Assembly (NCBI GenBank): GCA_021029095.1
Contig: JAJOHG010000002.1
Span: 1,798,001-1,862,000 of the forward strand
DNA length: 64,000 nt
Origin: Phellopilus nigrolimitatus
Taxonomy: Eukaryota; Basidiomycota; Agaricomycetes; Hymenochaetales; Hymenochaetaceae
Reading direction: 5' to 3'
The position numbers and the translations under genes are program-made. Under the pieces are notes generated by a model. That model was not told where the DNA came from. It ran no database searches and saw only the letters and a program-made list of their open reading frames with translations. How positions within the stretch are numbered: the stretch's first letter is position 1; each line of letters starts with the position of its first letter. Of this stretch, positions 1 through 8,955 are shown piece by piece.

Positions 1-433
1 CAAAGAGCAACGGGGGTGGCTTCGCACTACATGTACGCTTAGAAAGCCGGCCGCGGTGCACGGTTAATCACGCACGTACGTATACGTGTCGCGCTTATCG
101 CCCCCTTTGACCCGCCTAAAACAAAAATATACCAGCACAAAGCCGTCCGCCAGCGCCGGATCTCTTTCGCCTCAGCAGCCCCCTCCTTCCTTCAGGCTTC
201 CATACACCGCGCAGCTCGGCGTTGCGTGGCGGACGTGGCAGCGCGGCGCTGCAGCCCGAGACACCGCGCACACCGCACCGCAAACTGCGCTTCGCGCCGC
301 TTTCGCGTATACATATAGCAGGAGCCCAGCTCAGCCCCCCCTCGCGTCTCTGCTTTGTTCTCTTTTCTGCGTCGCCTCAAGTATATACATACGCCGCTAC
401 CGCCGCCGCGTCCCCCGCGCCCGACCGGCTTAC
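1..433. other. upstream region of first gene
   Basis: No gene is supported here. The frame of the downstream gene stays open through this stretch, but its first ATG is at 434. The sequence is pyrimidine rich and carries TATA-like runs (around 307-316 and 379-390), which suits a promoter and 5' leader. Confidence 0.4.
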
Positions 434-2749
434 ATGGGCCGCCGCGAGATCCAGCTCGCGCTCGACCTGCCCCCGAGCCTGCGCCTCTACCCCTGCGCCG
501 TCGCGGGCACCTGCCGGAAGGCCGGGAAGGCGACCCTGCACCTGCACCTGCACGACGCCCTCGACGACGACGACGAAGACGACTGCGGCGCAGGCGACCT
601 CGCGTTCGAGAACGGAACAGGCGCGCAGCACACGCACACGCACACGCATATGCACAGCGCGCAGCAGCACCAGCAGCTGCGCCCGCAGCGCCCGCACCTG
701 CGCAAGCACCACACCGACCCCGGGCACCAGCAGCGCACGTTCATCTTCTCCGCCGACTTCGCGCCGCGCGCGTCCGCGCGCGTGCGGCACCGGCACCCCG
801 CGTCGCTCGCGCGCGCGACGCTCGCCGCACACGCGTTCGGCGCGCCGCCGCCCGCGTACGCGTTCGCGGACCGCGTCGCCGCGCCTGCGTACGCGGCGCG
901 CTTCTTCGAGTGCGTGGCGTCGCCGCCCTGGAGCACGAGCACGAGCTCGTCGGCCTCGTCGGCCTCGGCGGCGAGCAGCGCGGGCGCGGTCACGCCCGGC
1001 AGCGCGGCGGGCCCGAGCGCGGGCGGGTTCCCGTTCCCGGCGTTCGAAGCGCCGGCGTGCGCGGCGGCGGAGGGCGCCGACGCGGGTGCGCGCGGGGCGT
1101 GGCGCGAGCTCGCGCTCGAGGACGGGGTTAGCGGGGCGTGGACGGCGGGGGGCGAGGGCCGGCTGGACGCTAGCCTGGGCCCGGGGCTCGAGCCGGAGAG
1201 TTTGACTGGGATTGGCAATACGGGCGACGCCCTGGCACGTTGTTGTGCTGCGCGGGGGCGCCCAGAGCGGGCGAGCGCCGGCGTGTGTGATGGCGATGGC
1301 GATGGTGGGAACGGGGAGCAACGGGCGCAGCTGGACGCGGGCGGGCGTTCCGCATCGGGCACCGGGGGCGCTTCTTGGACGGCCTGGGCTGCGTGTACAT
1401 CGCAACCCCCGTCTGCTTCGCCTTCTGGGCCCGGCGCCGGCCCCTCTTCGCCCAGTCACGATCCCAGGCCCACCCACCACATGCCTCCTCTCCTAAAGCC
1501 GCACTGCCCGTCCTGCACCTGCGCCCACGCCCACTCCCGGCCGTCCTCCCCTCCCTCTGCCTCTGTCTCTGCCTCTGCCTCCGCCTCTACCTCTACCTCT
1601 GCCTCCTCCGCGTCCACATCGACCTCCACGCCGGCACCATCCAGCCCGCACGCCCGCCCAGCCCCCTACGCGCGCCCCCGCCCGTCCGCCCTGGCATCCG
1701 TCCTCCCGCCGAGCCTCCCCGCGACGCCCGCCGGCCCCGGCCCCAGCGCCCTGCGCCCGCGCGCCCGCCCTGCCCCCCGCCGCGCCGCATCCTACGAGCC
1801 CGAGCCCGCGCCTGCCGCCCAGTCCATGTTCGCGGCCCTCTTCGCGGGCGGTCTCCCGAAGGAGGCGCGCGAAAAGGAGAAGGAGAAGGAGACGGAAATG
1901 AAGATGAAGATGGAGGAGGGAGGCGGAGAGCGGAGGAAGGAGGCGCAGGAGAGGAAGAGGGAGGTAGAGACAGAGGCGGAGGTGGGCCGCGCCAAGGCCG
2001 CGCTCGGCCCCGAGTGGCTCCCCATGTTCGGCAGCGCGGGCTGGACGCGCCTCTCCGCGCCGTCCTCGCCGTCCGCGGCAGAGCGCCCGGCGCCTCCACC
2101 AACGTCCGAGAGCGACTCGGACGGCGCCCGCGCGCGCGCGCGATCGCGCATATCGGGCAGGTCCGCGGGCGTGCAGAGGCCGCGGGGCACGGTGCGCTAC
2201 ACCCCGCCGCCGCGCGGCACGTTCCGCTCGTCGTATGCGCGCTTCCTGCGCGTGGAGGTGGCGGCTGCGTACTGGGCCGCGGGCGCGGGCGCGCCCGGGG
2301 CGGCCGTGCGCGCGGAGGAGGCGCGCCCGCCGCGCATCGGCCCGCCGGACCCCGAGGGCAGGCCGCCCCCGCCGCCTCCTTCGTCTCTCTCGCACCCATC
2401 AAAATCATCTCTCCCGACCACCACCACCACCACCGCAACTACAACCAAATCCGAATCGAAATACACACCGTGGCCGGCAGACACGCTAACCTGGACCGAC
2501 GCGGAGGCGGCGGCACAGGCGCCGGTGCTGGGCGTGGCGGAGTTCGACTGCTTCAGCGCGGGGCGCGCGCGCGCGGCGACCGACCGCACGACGAGCGCGG
2601 CGTGGGTGCGCAGCCCCGCCGCGCCGCCGCCGCCTGCCGTGCGCCGCTGGCTCGCGGAAGCGCGCGCGGGTGGCGGCGGAACCCGCGGCGGCGGGGCTGC
2701 GCCCGTGGGCCGCGTCGAGGATGTTGTGGAGGAGGCGGGGGCGTGTTAG
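434..2749 (+). CDS. GC-rich low-complexity hypothetical protein
   Basis: I do not recognise this protein (771 aa from the first in-frame ATG at 434). The frame is uninterrupted for 2.3 kb, and codons strongly prefer G or C at the third position. An N-terminal block contains a poly-Asp stretch and an alternating His-Thr run (HTHTHTH). The middle is Ser/Ala/Thr/Pro-rich repeats, partly encoded by a pyrimidine-rich hexamer repeat at 1550-1615. A charged Glu/Lys segment follows near 1860-1985. The best candidate for a folded part is the C-terminal region, with an Arg-rich patch (RYTPPPRGTFRSSYARF) near 2200-2255 and a Trp-containing stretch near 2460-2560. There is no signal peptide or membrane segment. 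Overlapping long frames in this high-GC sequence are treated as shadows. An intron between about 1205 and 1480, where the protein looks least constrained, cannot be excluded. Confidence 0.5.
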   Translation: MGRREIQLALDLPPSLRLYPCAVAGTCRKAGKATLHLHLHDALDDDDEDDCGAGDLAFENGTGAQHTHTHTHMHSAQQHQQLRPQRPHLRKHHTDPGHQQRTFIFSADFAPRASARVRHRHPASLARATLAAHAFGAPPPAYAFADRVAAPAYAARFFECVASPPWSTSTSSSASSASAASSAGAVTPGSAAGPSAGGFPFPAFEAPACAAAEGADAGARGAWRELALEDGVSGAWTAGGEGRLDASLGPGLEPESLTGIGNTGDALARCCAARGRPERASAGVCDGDGDGGNGEQRAQLDAGGRSASGTGGASWTAWAACTSQPPSASPSGPGAGPSSPSHDPRPTHHMPPLLKPHCPSCTCAHAHSRPSSPPSASVSASASASTSTSASSASTSTSTPAPSSPHARPAPYARPRPSALASVLPPSLPATPAGPGPSALRPRARPAPRRAASYEPEPAPAAQSMFAALFAGGLPKEAREKEKEKETEMKMKMEEGGGERRKEAQERKREVETEAEVGRAKAALGPEWLPMFGSAGWTRLSAPSSPSAAERPAPPPTSESDSDGARARARSRISGRSAGVQRPRGTVRYTPPPRGTFRSSYARFLRVEVAAAYWAAGAGAPGAAVRAEEARPPRIGPPDPEGRPPPPPPSSLSHPSKSSLPTTTTTTATTTKSESKYTPWPADTLTWTDAEAAAQAPVLGVAEFDCFSAGRARAATDRTTSAAWVRSPAAPPPPAVRRWLAEARAGGGGTRGGGAAPVGRVEDVVEEAGAC

Positions 2750-3420
2750 GGAGAAAGGAAAAAACATGGTAAATGCGGTTCGCGGACTCGGACTCGGACT
2801 CGGACTCGGATTTTCTCTCTCCATGCCAATTCGCTATTTTCCATCTCAAATCATCTCTTTTCATGGGGTTCTGGGTCCTACGATCCACGCGAATATCTGT
2901 GTCTTAATTCTGACCCGCTCCGACTAATTTCCCCCAATTTTTTTTTCTTTTTCTTCTTTCGAACCTTGTCGCCACATCTGTACCACTAAAATCGCATTTC
3001 TGACGGCTTTTTTTCTCCCTCTCTCTATTTGTCTCCGCTTGTTTGTTTTTTGTTTCTTGTTTTTGTTTCTGGACTCTCCCGGGCTCGCGCTCTCGCTCTC
3101 CATGTACTCCCCCTGTATAATTTTATCTGTGCATTTGCATTTGCTTCCTTGCTTATGGTATCGTAGTTTTTACAATAAATTCCTTCAAGCTGTGATTGGA
3201 TGTGGACCGCGGGTGGATGACCTCACTCAGACTCAGAGTCATTGGCCACCCGAGACCTCCGCGTCCGAATGCGGGAACAGCCCCGGCTGACACACCTAAG
3301 CGACGACACGGCATTTCCTCGGCTACGCCTCTCCTTTTCTCCTCCCTCCTCCTCTCCCTCCCTCCTCAACAACAGCGAGCACGAACCCAAAAGACCGACA
3401 AAGGAAGAAAAAGAAAAACG
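2750..3420. other. intergenic, pyrimidine rich
   Basis: Terminator and promoter space between two same-strand genes. It holds a short CTCGGA tandem repeat (about 2787-2812), T/C-rich tracts and a pyrimidine-rich leader just before the next ATG. I see no gene. Confidence 0.5.
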
Positions 3421-5263
3421 ATGGCAGACGGCGCGCCGCCCCCGGACCCCGTGCCCGCGCACCACGCGAGCCCCGCCGTCGCGTTCGTCATCGGCCTCTC
3501 CATCGTCCTCCTCGCGTCCATCCTCAACGCCGGCGGGCTCAACCTCACCAAGCTCGACCACGTACGTCCCCCCCTGCTCTGCTCTGCTGTGCCCAGATGT
3601 TTGCGGCGCGTAGCGCTTCTGAAACGCGACTGGCGGCTGACGGCTTGCGCAGGTCCGCACGAGCGCGGTGCCCAAGGCCGCCCGCAAGAAGGACTGGGCG
3701 CGCCCGCTCTGGCTCGTCGGCATGCTCCTCTACATGTGCGTCCTCCCCCTCGAAAAAAGAAAGAAAGAAAAAGAGGCTGATTGGCGACGATGCGCGCGCG
3801 CAGCCTGTCGCAGCTGATCGGCAGCACGCTCGCGCTCGAGTACCTGCGCGCGGAGTACGTCGCGCCGCTCGGGTCGACGTCGCTCATATTCAACTTCCTC
3901 TTTGCGTCCATGCTCGTCGGCACGCCCGTCACGAGCACCGACATCTACGTGCGTCCACGCTCTCCGACCGGCGCTCCATCGCTAAATCAATACTAATATC
4001 AACTCGCACCGCCCGCGCGCGCTCACAGGGCACGATCATCGTGATCCTCGGCGTCGTCGGCATCGTCGCCTTCGGGTCGATCAACGCGGGGCTCGCCGCG
4101 GGCATGGACATCGCGCGCCTCAGCGCGCTCTGGGGCCGCGCGCACTGGCTCGCGTACTTCGCCGCGATGGCGCTCGCGCTCGCGCTGCTCTTCCTCTTCG
4201 CCGCGCAGCTCGAGCGCATCCTCGCCGCGCGCGCGGACGTGGCCGCGGAGCCGTTCGCGGGCCAGGCGCGCCGCGGCGCCGCCGGCGGTAGCGCTGCGGC
4301 CGCCGCCGCCGCGGGGTGGCGCGCGCGCGTCCTGCGCGGGCACGCGCGTGCGATGGACTGGGTCGCGGAGAAGATCGAGGTGTGGACGGCGGCGAAGGAC
4401 GACAAGACGATCGCGTGGACGCTGGGCATCGGCTGGGCGTGCTGCGGCGGGGGGCTCGCGGGCGGGTGTCTGGTGTTCGCCCGGACGTCGTAAGTGCACC
4501 CCGTTCTTTTCTCTCGCCGTTGACGTCGTTTGGCGCTCACCGGCCCCCCCCCCCCCCCCCCAGTGTGAAGCTCATCTCCGGCACGCTCGCGCACGAGAAC
4601 ACGGGGAACCAGTTCGCGCACGCGGCGGCGGTCGCGACGTTCGTGTTCCTCGGCGCGACGGCGGCGCTGCAGATCCTGTGCCTCAACCGCGCGCTCAAGG
4701 CGTACGACTCGACGCTCGTCGTGCCCGTGTTCTACGGCGTGTACACCGGCACGGGCTTCCTCGACGCGCTCGTGTTCAACGACGAGGTCGACGCGTACCG
4801 CCCGTGGACGCTCGTCCTCATATTCACGTCCGTCCTCGTGCTCATCGCGGGCGTCGTGCTGCTCACGCACAAGAAGCCCGACGCGAAGGCGGGCGCGGGC
4901 GCAGGTGCGGGCGTCGCGCTCACTGCGCTCCCCGCGCCGCGCCGCGCGAAGGGCGCGGGGAAGGGCGCCCGCGGAGACGACGACGGCGCCGCCGACGAGG
5001 GGGCGGCGCTGCACGCGCCGGAGGCGCACCGCGCGGCGGACCCGGCAGTGTGGGAGCTCGGGGACGCGAGCGACGACGACGCGACGCTCGCGGGCTCGCG
5101 GGACAGCGACGGGGACAGCGCGGGCGCGGAAGACGGCCCGGCCACCCCCGCCCCCGCCGCCGGCGCTGGGAGGAGGGTCGGCCTTGTGGGGAGCACGCCG
5201 GGCGAGGAGGGCCGTGGACTGATGGCGCGCGGGGAGGACGAGCGCGAGCTCGACGAGTGGTGA
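3421..5263 (+). CDS. NIPA-family magnesium transporter
   Basis: Predicted integral membrane protein of the NIPA/DUF803 family, whose members carry Mg2+ across cellular membranes. Model: exons 3421-3561, 3653-3735, 3804-3948, 4029-4489 and 4564-5263 (509 aa), with all phases agreeing and all introns GT-AG. The N-terminus has a first membrane helix (FVIGLSIVLLASILNAGGLN). It is followed by the family-like stretch KKDWARPLWLVG, and TSLIFNFLFASMLVGTPV in exon 3. The last exon has the conserved pattern LNRALKAYDSTLVVPVFYGV and then FTSVLVLIAGVVLL. About nine hydrophobic segments are visible. The C-terminal tail of about 140 residues is acidic and Ala/Gly rich and looks disordered. Intron 4 ends in a run of 18 C directly before its AG. 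Codon use is extremely GC rich, as in the preceding gene. Confidence 0.9.
4544..4561 (+). repeat. poly-C run at a splice acceptor
   Basis: Eighteen consecutive C residues form the whole polypyrimidine tract of NIPA intron 4, directly joined to the AG acceptor at 4562-4563. The run is prone to length change and to sequencing error. Confidence 0.8.
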
Positions 5264-5742
5264 CCCCGGCCCCGCGGGTTCTGATTTCTGAACTCTCTTT
5301 CGTTTCACGCGATATATTATAGACTAATGGAATAATGCACGGCAACTTTGTATATATACGCATCGCACGCACCGCACCGCACCGCACGCACGCACGCACG
5401 CAGTCTGCTTTTTGTTGTTTTTTTTTTTTTTTTTTTTTTTTTGTGTTGCATACTTACTTACATGTTGAGTTTTGGGGGGAATGGAATGGAATGGATTGAT
5501 TTCGACTTTTTTCTGCACGTAGACGGTGCTTTTTTGGAGTGCGGGGCGAAGTGAAAGCGGGCGGGCGCGGCGAGGGCGGGTGCGCGGTGGCCGCCTGCAG
5601 ACAGAAGAGGCCCTCCGCGTTTTTCGCTCCAGACTCCAGGCCTCGCTGCGCAAGCTGCGAGAGGCGCTCGCTATACATGTAATCTGGAAGGGTGGGGAAC
5701 CCCCTCTTCAGATTATCCCGCACTAGATTATTTCCCATTTTA
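5264..5742. other. 3' region of the transporter gene
   Basis: Intergenic. It holds short ACGC/CGCA repeats (5366-5402), a T-run of more than 20 bases (about 5417-5442) and a GC-rich stretch. No gene is supported. Confidence 0.5.
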
Positions 5743-5744
5743 TA

Positions 5745-6403
5745 CAGTATACTACACCTCCTTTAGACACCCAATCGTATTTTCGACCTTTTTGCCACAT
5801 AACACCAATTTTTGTTGATTAAATTTTGTAGACCGATTGCTAGCTATACTGAGTGTACTGTATGAAAATTTTAAGAGATTCTGTGCACAGAAAGAAATAA
5901 TAAAATTGTTCTGCGAAAACAAGGCTTTTGTCACGGATACAGGTCCTTTAGACACCTCGTGACACCATCACAGACGCGCCAAAGAAGTGTCAAGTGTACG
6001 ACAACGCGTATCGGTAAGATTTGCAGGTGTCACGCTCAGACACCCATTGCACAGTATTTTGCCTACCGTTAATGTTGTTGGCCTCCAATCTCCAAGCTTG
6101 AAAAGCGAAAATAAAGTGTGCATTGTACTACATATTATTATATAGATATATAAGCAAACCGGGTTTTCAAAGAATTAAGACTTGCAGACATTGATTGCAT
6201 CATTACTGATAAATGCAGATTTTGGTACTGTTTCAACTCTTGAGGATGAAAAAATGCATTTTTTTGGCTCATAATTTATATGCATATACGGTACACCTAT
6301 TGCAATGCATAGTTAAAATTTCAGGCCAAAATACTAAGAATTGACGGAGAAAATGTGGGGTGTCTAAAGGACTAGTGGTGTCTAAAGGAGGTGTAGTATA
6401 CTG
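5745..6403. mobile_element. Tc1/mariner-like non-autonomous element (MITE)
   Basis: A 659-bp AT-rich element with perfect 27-bp terminal inverted repeats starting CAGTATACTACACC. It is flanked by TA dinucleotides at 5743-5744 and 6404-6405, the target duplication typical of Tc1/mariner/pogo transposases. Internal copies of the motif TCCTTTAGACACC occur near the left end (5943-5955), and its complement occurs near the right end (6358-6372). No transposase frame is present, so the element would need a transposase from elsewhere. The perfect ends suggest recent mobility. Confidence 0.85.
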
Positions 6404-6492
6404 TACTTCATTCCTGGCTGGCTTACGGAAATGCCATCGCATTGTAAATTACAATGCGATGGCATTTCCGTAAGCCAGCCAGGAATGAAGTA
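6404..6492. repeat. perfect 89-bp palindrome
   Basis: Two 44-base arms around one central base at 6448, with no mismatch, bounded by TA at both ends. The left TA is also the right target site of the neighbouring MITE. The sequence could extrude as a cruciform, or fold as a long hairpin if transcribed. It may be a minimal foldback MITE itself, since the inner 85 bases run from CTTCATTCCTGG to its complement. Confidence 0.9.
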
Positions 6493-6583
6493 TAATTTGT
6501 AAATCTACTAGACACATCTCGCGGGTTGTCCAATCTATTGTAGCATCTCCGAATAAAAGCTTACGGGACGTCATCTACTATAT

Positions 6584-6978
6584 TTATGTACAATGCATCT
6601 TGTAGAAGCGCTGCCAATACGTGAGCACGTCAGTGTGATACTTCACTCTCATTTTTGCGATGTAGATATCCCCCGTCGCTTGAGGGTTCTGCCTCCTGAT
6701 ATCCAGCTCTTCGATAGCAAAATCGACCGCTATTTTAGCGAAATGTATTTGACCTCTGACATCTTCAGGCATGCGGTCGCTGACGAGGCACTTGTCGGCT
6801 CGACTCATTATCTCATCTAGGTCACTTTGTAGGACTACGTGTCCATACTGGTCGGGATTGTCCAGAATAAAATCCTCCATGTTCAAGTCTGCAGGTGTGC
6901 TGTCCCATAACGAGACAGATATGAATAAGTGCTGCAGATCGCCGCAGATCAGTCAGATGCTCACCTTGTTTCTGGCAT
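6584..6978 (-). CDS. small helical protein, family copy A
   Basis: Unrecognised 109-aa protein. Model on the minus strand: a 14-nt first exon (6965-6978, reading MPET plus two bases), a 65-nt intron starting GTGAGC, and a second exon 6584-6899. The CAG acceptor nearest to the long frame would break it. The upstream acceptor (GGGACAG) keeps frame, and the same choice works in copies C and D. The protein is charged and predicted helical, with no signal peptide or membrane segment. It ends with YWQRFYKMHC, matching an aromatic F/Y-W motif near the C-terminus of the other copies. A TATA box lies 46 bases upstream of the ATG. The function is unknown; I found no resemblance to a named family. Confidence 0.6.
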
Positions 6979-8175
6979 TGTAGATATGTTGAGGCGAGAA
7001 AGGCTGTCAGTGATGCCTCTTATATAGAAAATGGTCCTGTGCAAAGCGGCTCACAGACAGGTTTGCCAGGACGCAGACGGTGCAAACAGTTACGGGCCTC
7101 GTATCCAGCATTGTGTGCGTAGCCTGGCAACTGGCAGACGGAAGATTGCCCGCAGAGCATGCAGTATTGCAGATTACCTGCAAAGCATGCAGCATTGCTC
7201 TACGTCCTTGGCAGAAAACGCCACTGTCTCCAGGACGATGCAGCTCCATACGTGTGCACCATTGCGGCTCCCTGGTCTCCAGCGGCGCGCGGCGCGCACC
7301 CGTGCACCTGCACTGGGCGCGGACGTGGCGGCGCGCTGTTTTTGAACAAGGATGCAAAGATGCTCGCTCGGACTGGAGATGGCCATGGCCATTTGGGCCC
7401 GCCTAGGTTGTGCGCGTGCGCGGATGTCTTTCGGCGACTTGGAGTTCGCGGCGGCGCGGGCGGATCTGCAGACGAGGCAGGCCAGGAGGCCTGTTCTGCT
7501 GTTGTTGGTTGTGCCGTCTTCTGCCGCCTTTCTCACCCATCTATGGGCTGCAGCGCGAATCTCGACGGGCCTTGGGCCGGTCGGCTTGCTGCTTTGCTGC
7601 ATGCATCGTCCTTCCACACCCGCAGAATCGGCCTGGAGCGAGACGCAGGCGAGGGGGCGCGGCACGGCGCTCCTCTTGCGGAGATCACGACACTTTTCAG
7701 TACTATTAGAGGTTGTGGTTCGCCGTGCGTGGAGGGGCGCCGGCCTTGTCACGTCGGAGCTTCGTCGTGGCGAGGCGAGGCGAGGCGAGGCGACGCGCTT
7801 CCTAGGAAGAGCAGATTTGAAATATAAATCTGCTTTTCCTCCGTCCAGCGATGACGGGCAGGCGGGCGCGAGTACTGCCAGGCACGGGCGCGCACCATCG
7901 GCCCCGCGTTGTCTTCGCGTCTGCGGCATCTCGAATGAGCCCGCGCCGCCCCGTGAACAAGGAGCCAACGACGACGAACAAGGCGCCGGCGCGCGGCGCG
8001 TTGTGGCGCTTTGTCCTTTGAGATTTGGACGTATACAGTATAGCAAAGGTCGGGGGCGGCCTGCGTCTGGCCCGCTGCGAGAATGCGGCTTCCTTAGCGT
8101 AGTGAGCGAACACAAGTCGCGTGTCGCGGCGGAACGCGCACTCTCGCCAATGCGCGCGTGCTGTGCTTGTCCACC
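6979..8175 (-). repeat. upstream repeat block of copy A
   Basis: About 1.2 kb upstream of copy A. It shares long segments with 13990-14935, 16606-16985 and 20501-20990. Landmarks are GTTTGCCAGG (7061-7070), the phrase around 7194-7240 with GTCCTTGGCAGAAAA, a GC-rich stretch GGCGCGCACCCG (7289-7300), CATTTGGGCCCGCC (7390-7403), and an end segment near 8034-8110 repeated at 14783-14863. Long frames inside it on both strands look like products of repeat composition, not genes. Confidence 0.7.
7021..7026 (-). promoter_or_regulatory. TATA box of family copy A
   Basis: On the minus strand the sequence reads TTTCTATATAAGAGGC, 46 bases before the ATG of copy A. The same element stands at the same position in copies B, C and D, so the promoter has been duplicated with the gene. 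Confidence 0.65.
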
Positions 8176-8177
8176 CT

Positions 8178-8512
8178 GCACGCGTGCACTTCAGGCACCC
8201 CCCTATGGAAGACCTATTAGGTAGGACTGGCCCATAGGGAGTAGCCACCTAGGAGGTCCAGTTTGGTTATGTGAATCCCATGGCTGATGGGCGTGCCCAA
8301 AACCTTGGGCATGCCCAAACATATGGGAATGACCAAATTTGGGCATGCCCATTTTGCTGGGCACGCCCAAAATTGTAAAAAATTTAAATTATACCACCAC
8401 CATGAATTGAACTACTAACCTTTTGCTTACCAATCACCAACACTCTTACCAACTGAGTCACACCGCTTTTCTACATTACTATTATAGACGTGTATATATA
8501 GGCTATCTACCA
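8178..8512 (-). repeat. tRNA-related SINE-like repeat, copy 1
   Basis: Inverted relative to the copy at 12591-12935. Read on the minus strand, it has a pol III A-box-like sequence GACTCAGTTGGTAAGAG (8444-8460), a B-box-like sequence GTTAGTAGTTCAATTC (8404-8419) and an AT-rich spacer. It then has a tail built from palindromes such as GGGCATGCCC and GGGCACGCCC (8288-8372). I could not fold a canonical tRNA, so it is a tRNA-derived repeat, not a functional tRNA gene. Homology also covers about 45 bases before the A box. Confidence 0.65.
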
Positions 8513-8519
8513 ACCAAAT

Positions 8520-8805
8520 TAGGGCTCAAATCAATTTGACTTAACCAGAATACCCGCCAACGGGTCCGGGTCAGCCCATGGGTGGACTCGTGGTATGCCC
8601 TAATCATTGCAATTGGAGACAACTAACAGTATGCCCTAGAGCTCACCACGAGTCCTTAAAACCCGTGGTAACCCGTGACCAAACCCGGACTACAGATCCG
8701 TATTCACGGATCACCCGTTGACGAGTGAACCGTGGGAAACGGATTGTCACGGGTCCGGGTCGAGAATTTGTGATTTTTCAATACCCGCGGGTAGTTCACA
8801 GGTTT
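8520..8805. repeat. palindrome-rich dispersed repeat, copy 1
   Basis: Repeat-rich stretch with many copies of ACCCG/CGGGT units (GGGTCCGGGT, ACCCGCGGGT). One piece starts TAGGGCTCA at 8520 and ends CTCGTGGTATGCCCTA at 8602. A second piece starts near 8636 with GAGCTCACCACGAGTCC, facing the other way. Relatives lie at 11535-11722 and 18985-19147. The TAGGG.../...CCCTA ends resemble hAT-type termini, but I found no clean target duplication here. Confidence 0.55.
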
Positions 8806-8955
8806 TCAAAGACAGTGTAGCAATAGTATATTCATTTGTATATTGTGTGCATGTATGGCGCGCTCTACACCCTATTTTCTTGACATCGCGCTAGGTGAGC
8901 GACATGGTTACGGACATACCGCACGTCACAGTTAAACATCTTCACACGACACGCC

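Noticed and set aside
377..2438. Several long minus-strand and alternative-frame ORFs
   Set aside because: Shadows produced by very high GC at the third codon position of the 434-2749 frame. They are Arg/Ala/Pro strings without domain features.
7159..8224. Long overlapping frames on both strands upstream of copy A
   Set aside because: They lie in the amplified promoter block; the same region in copies B and C does not keep these frames open.
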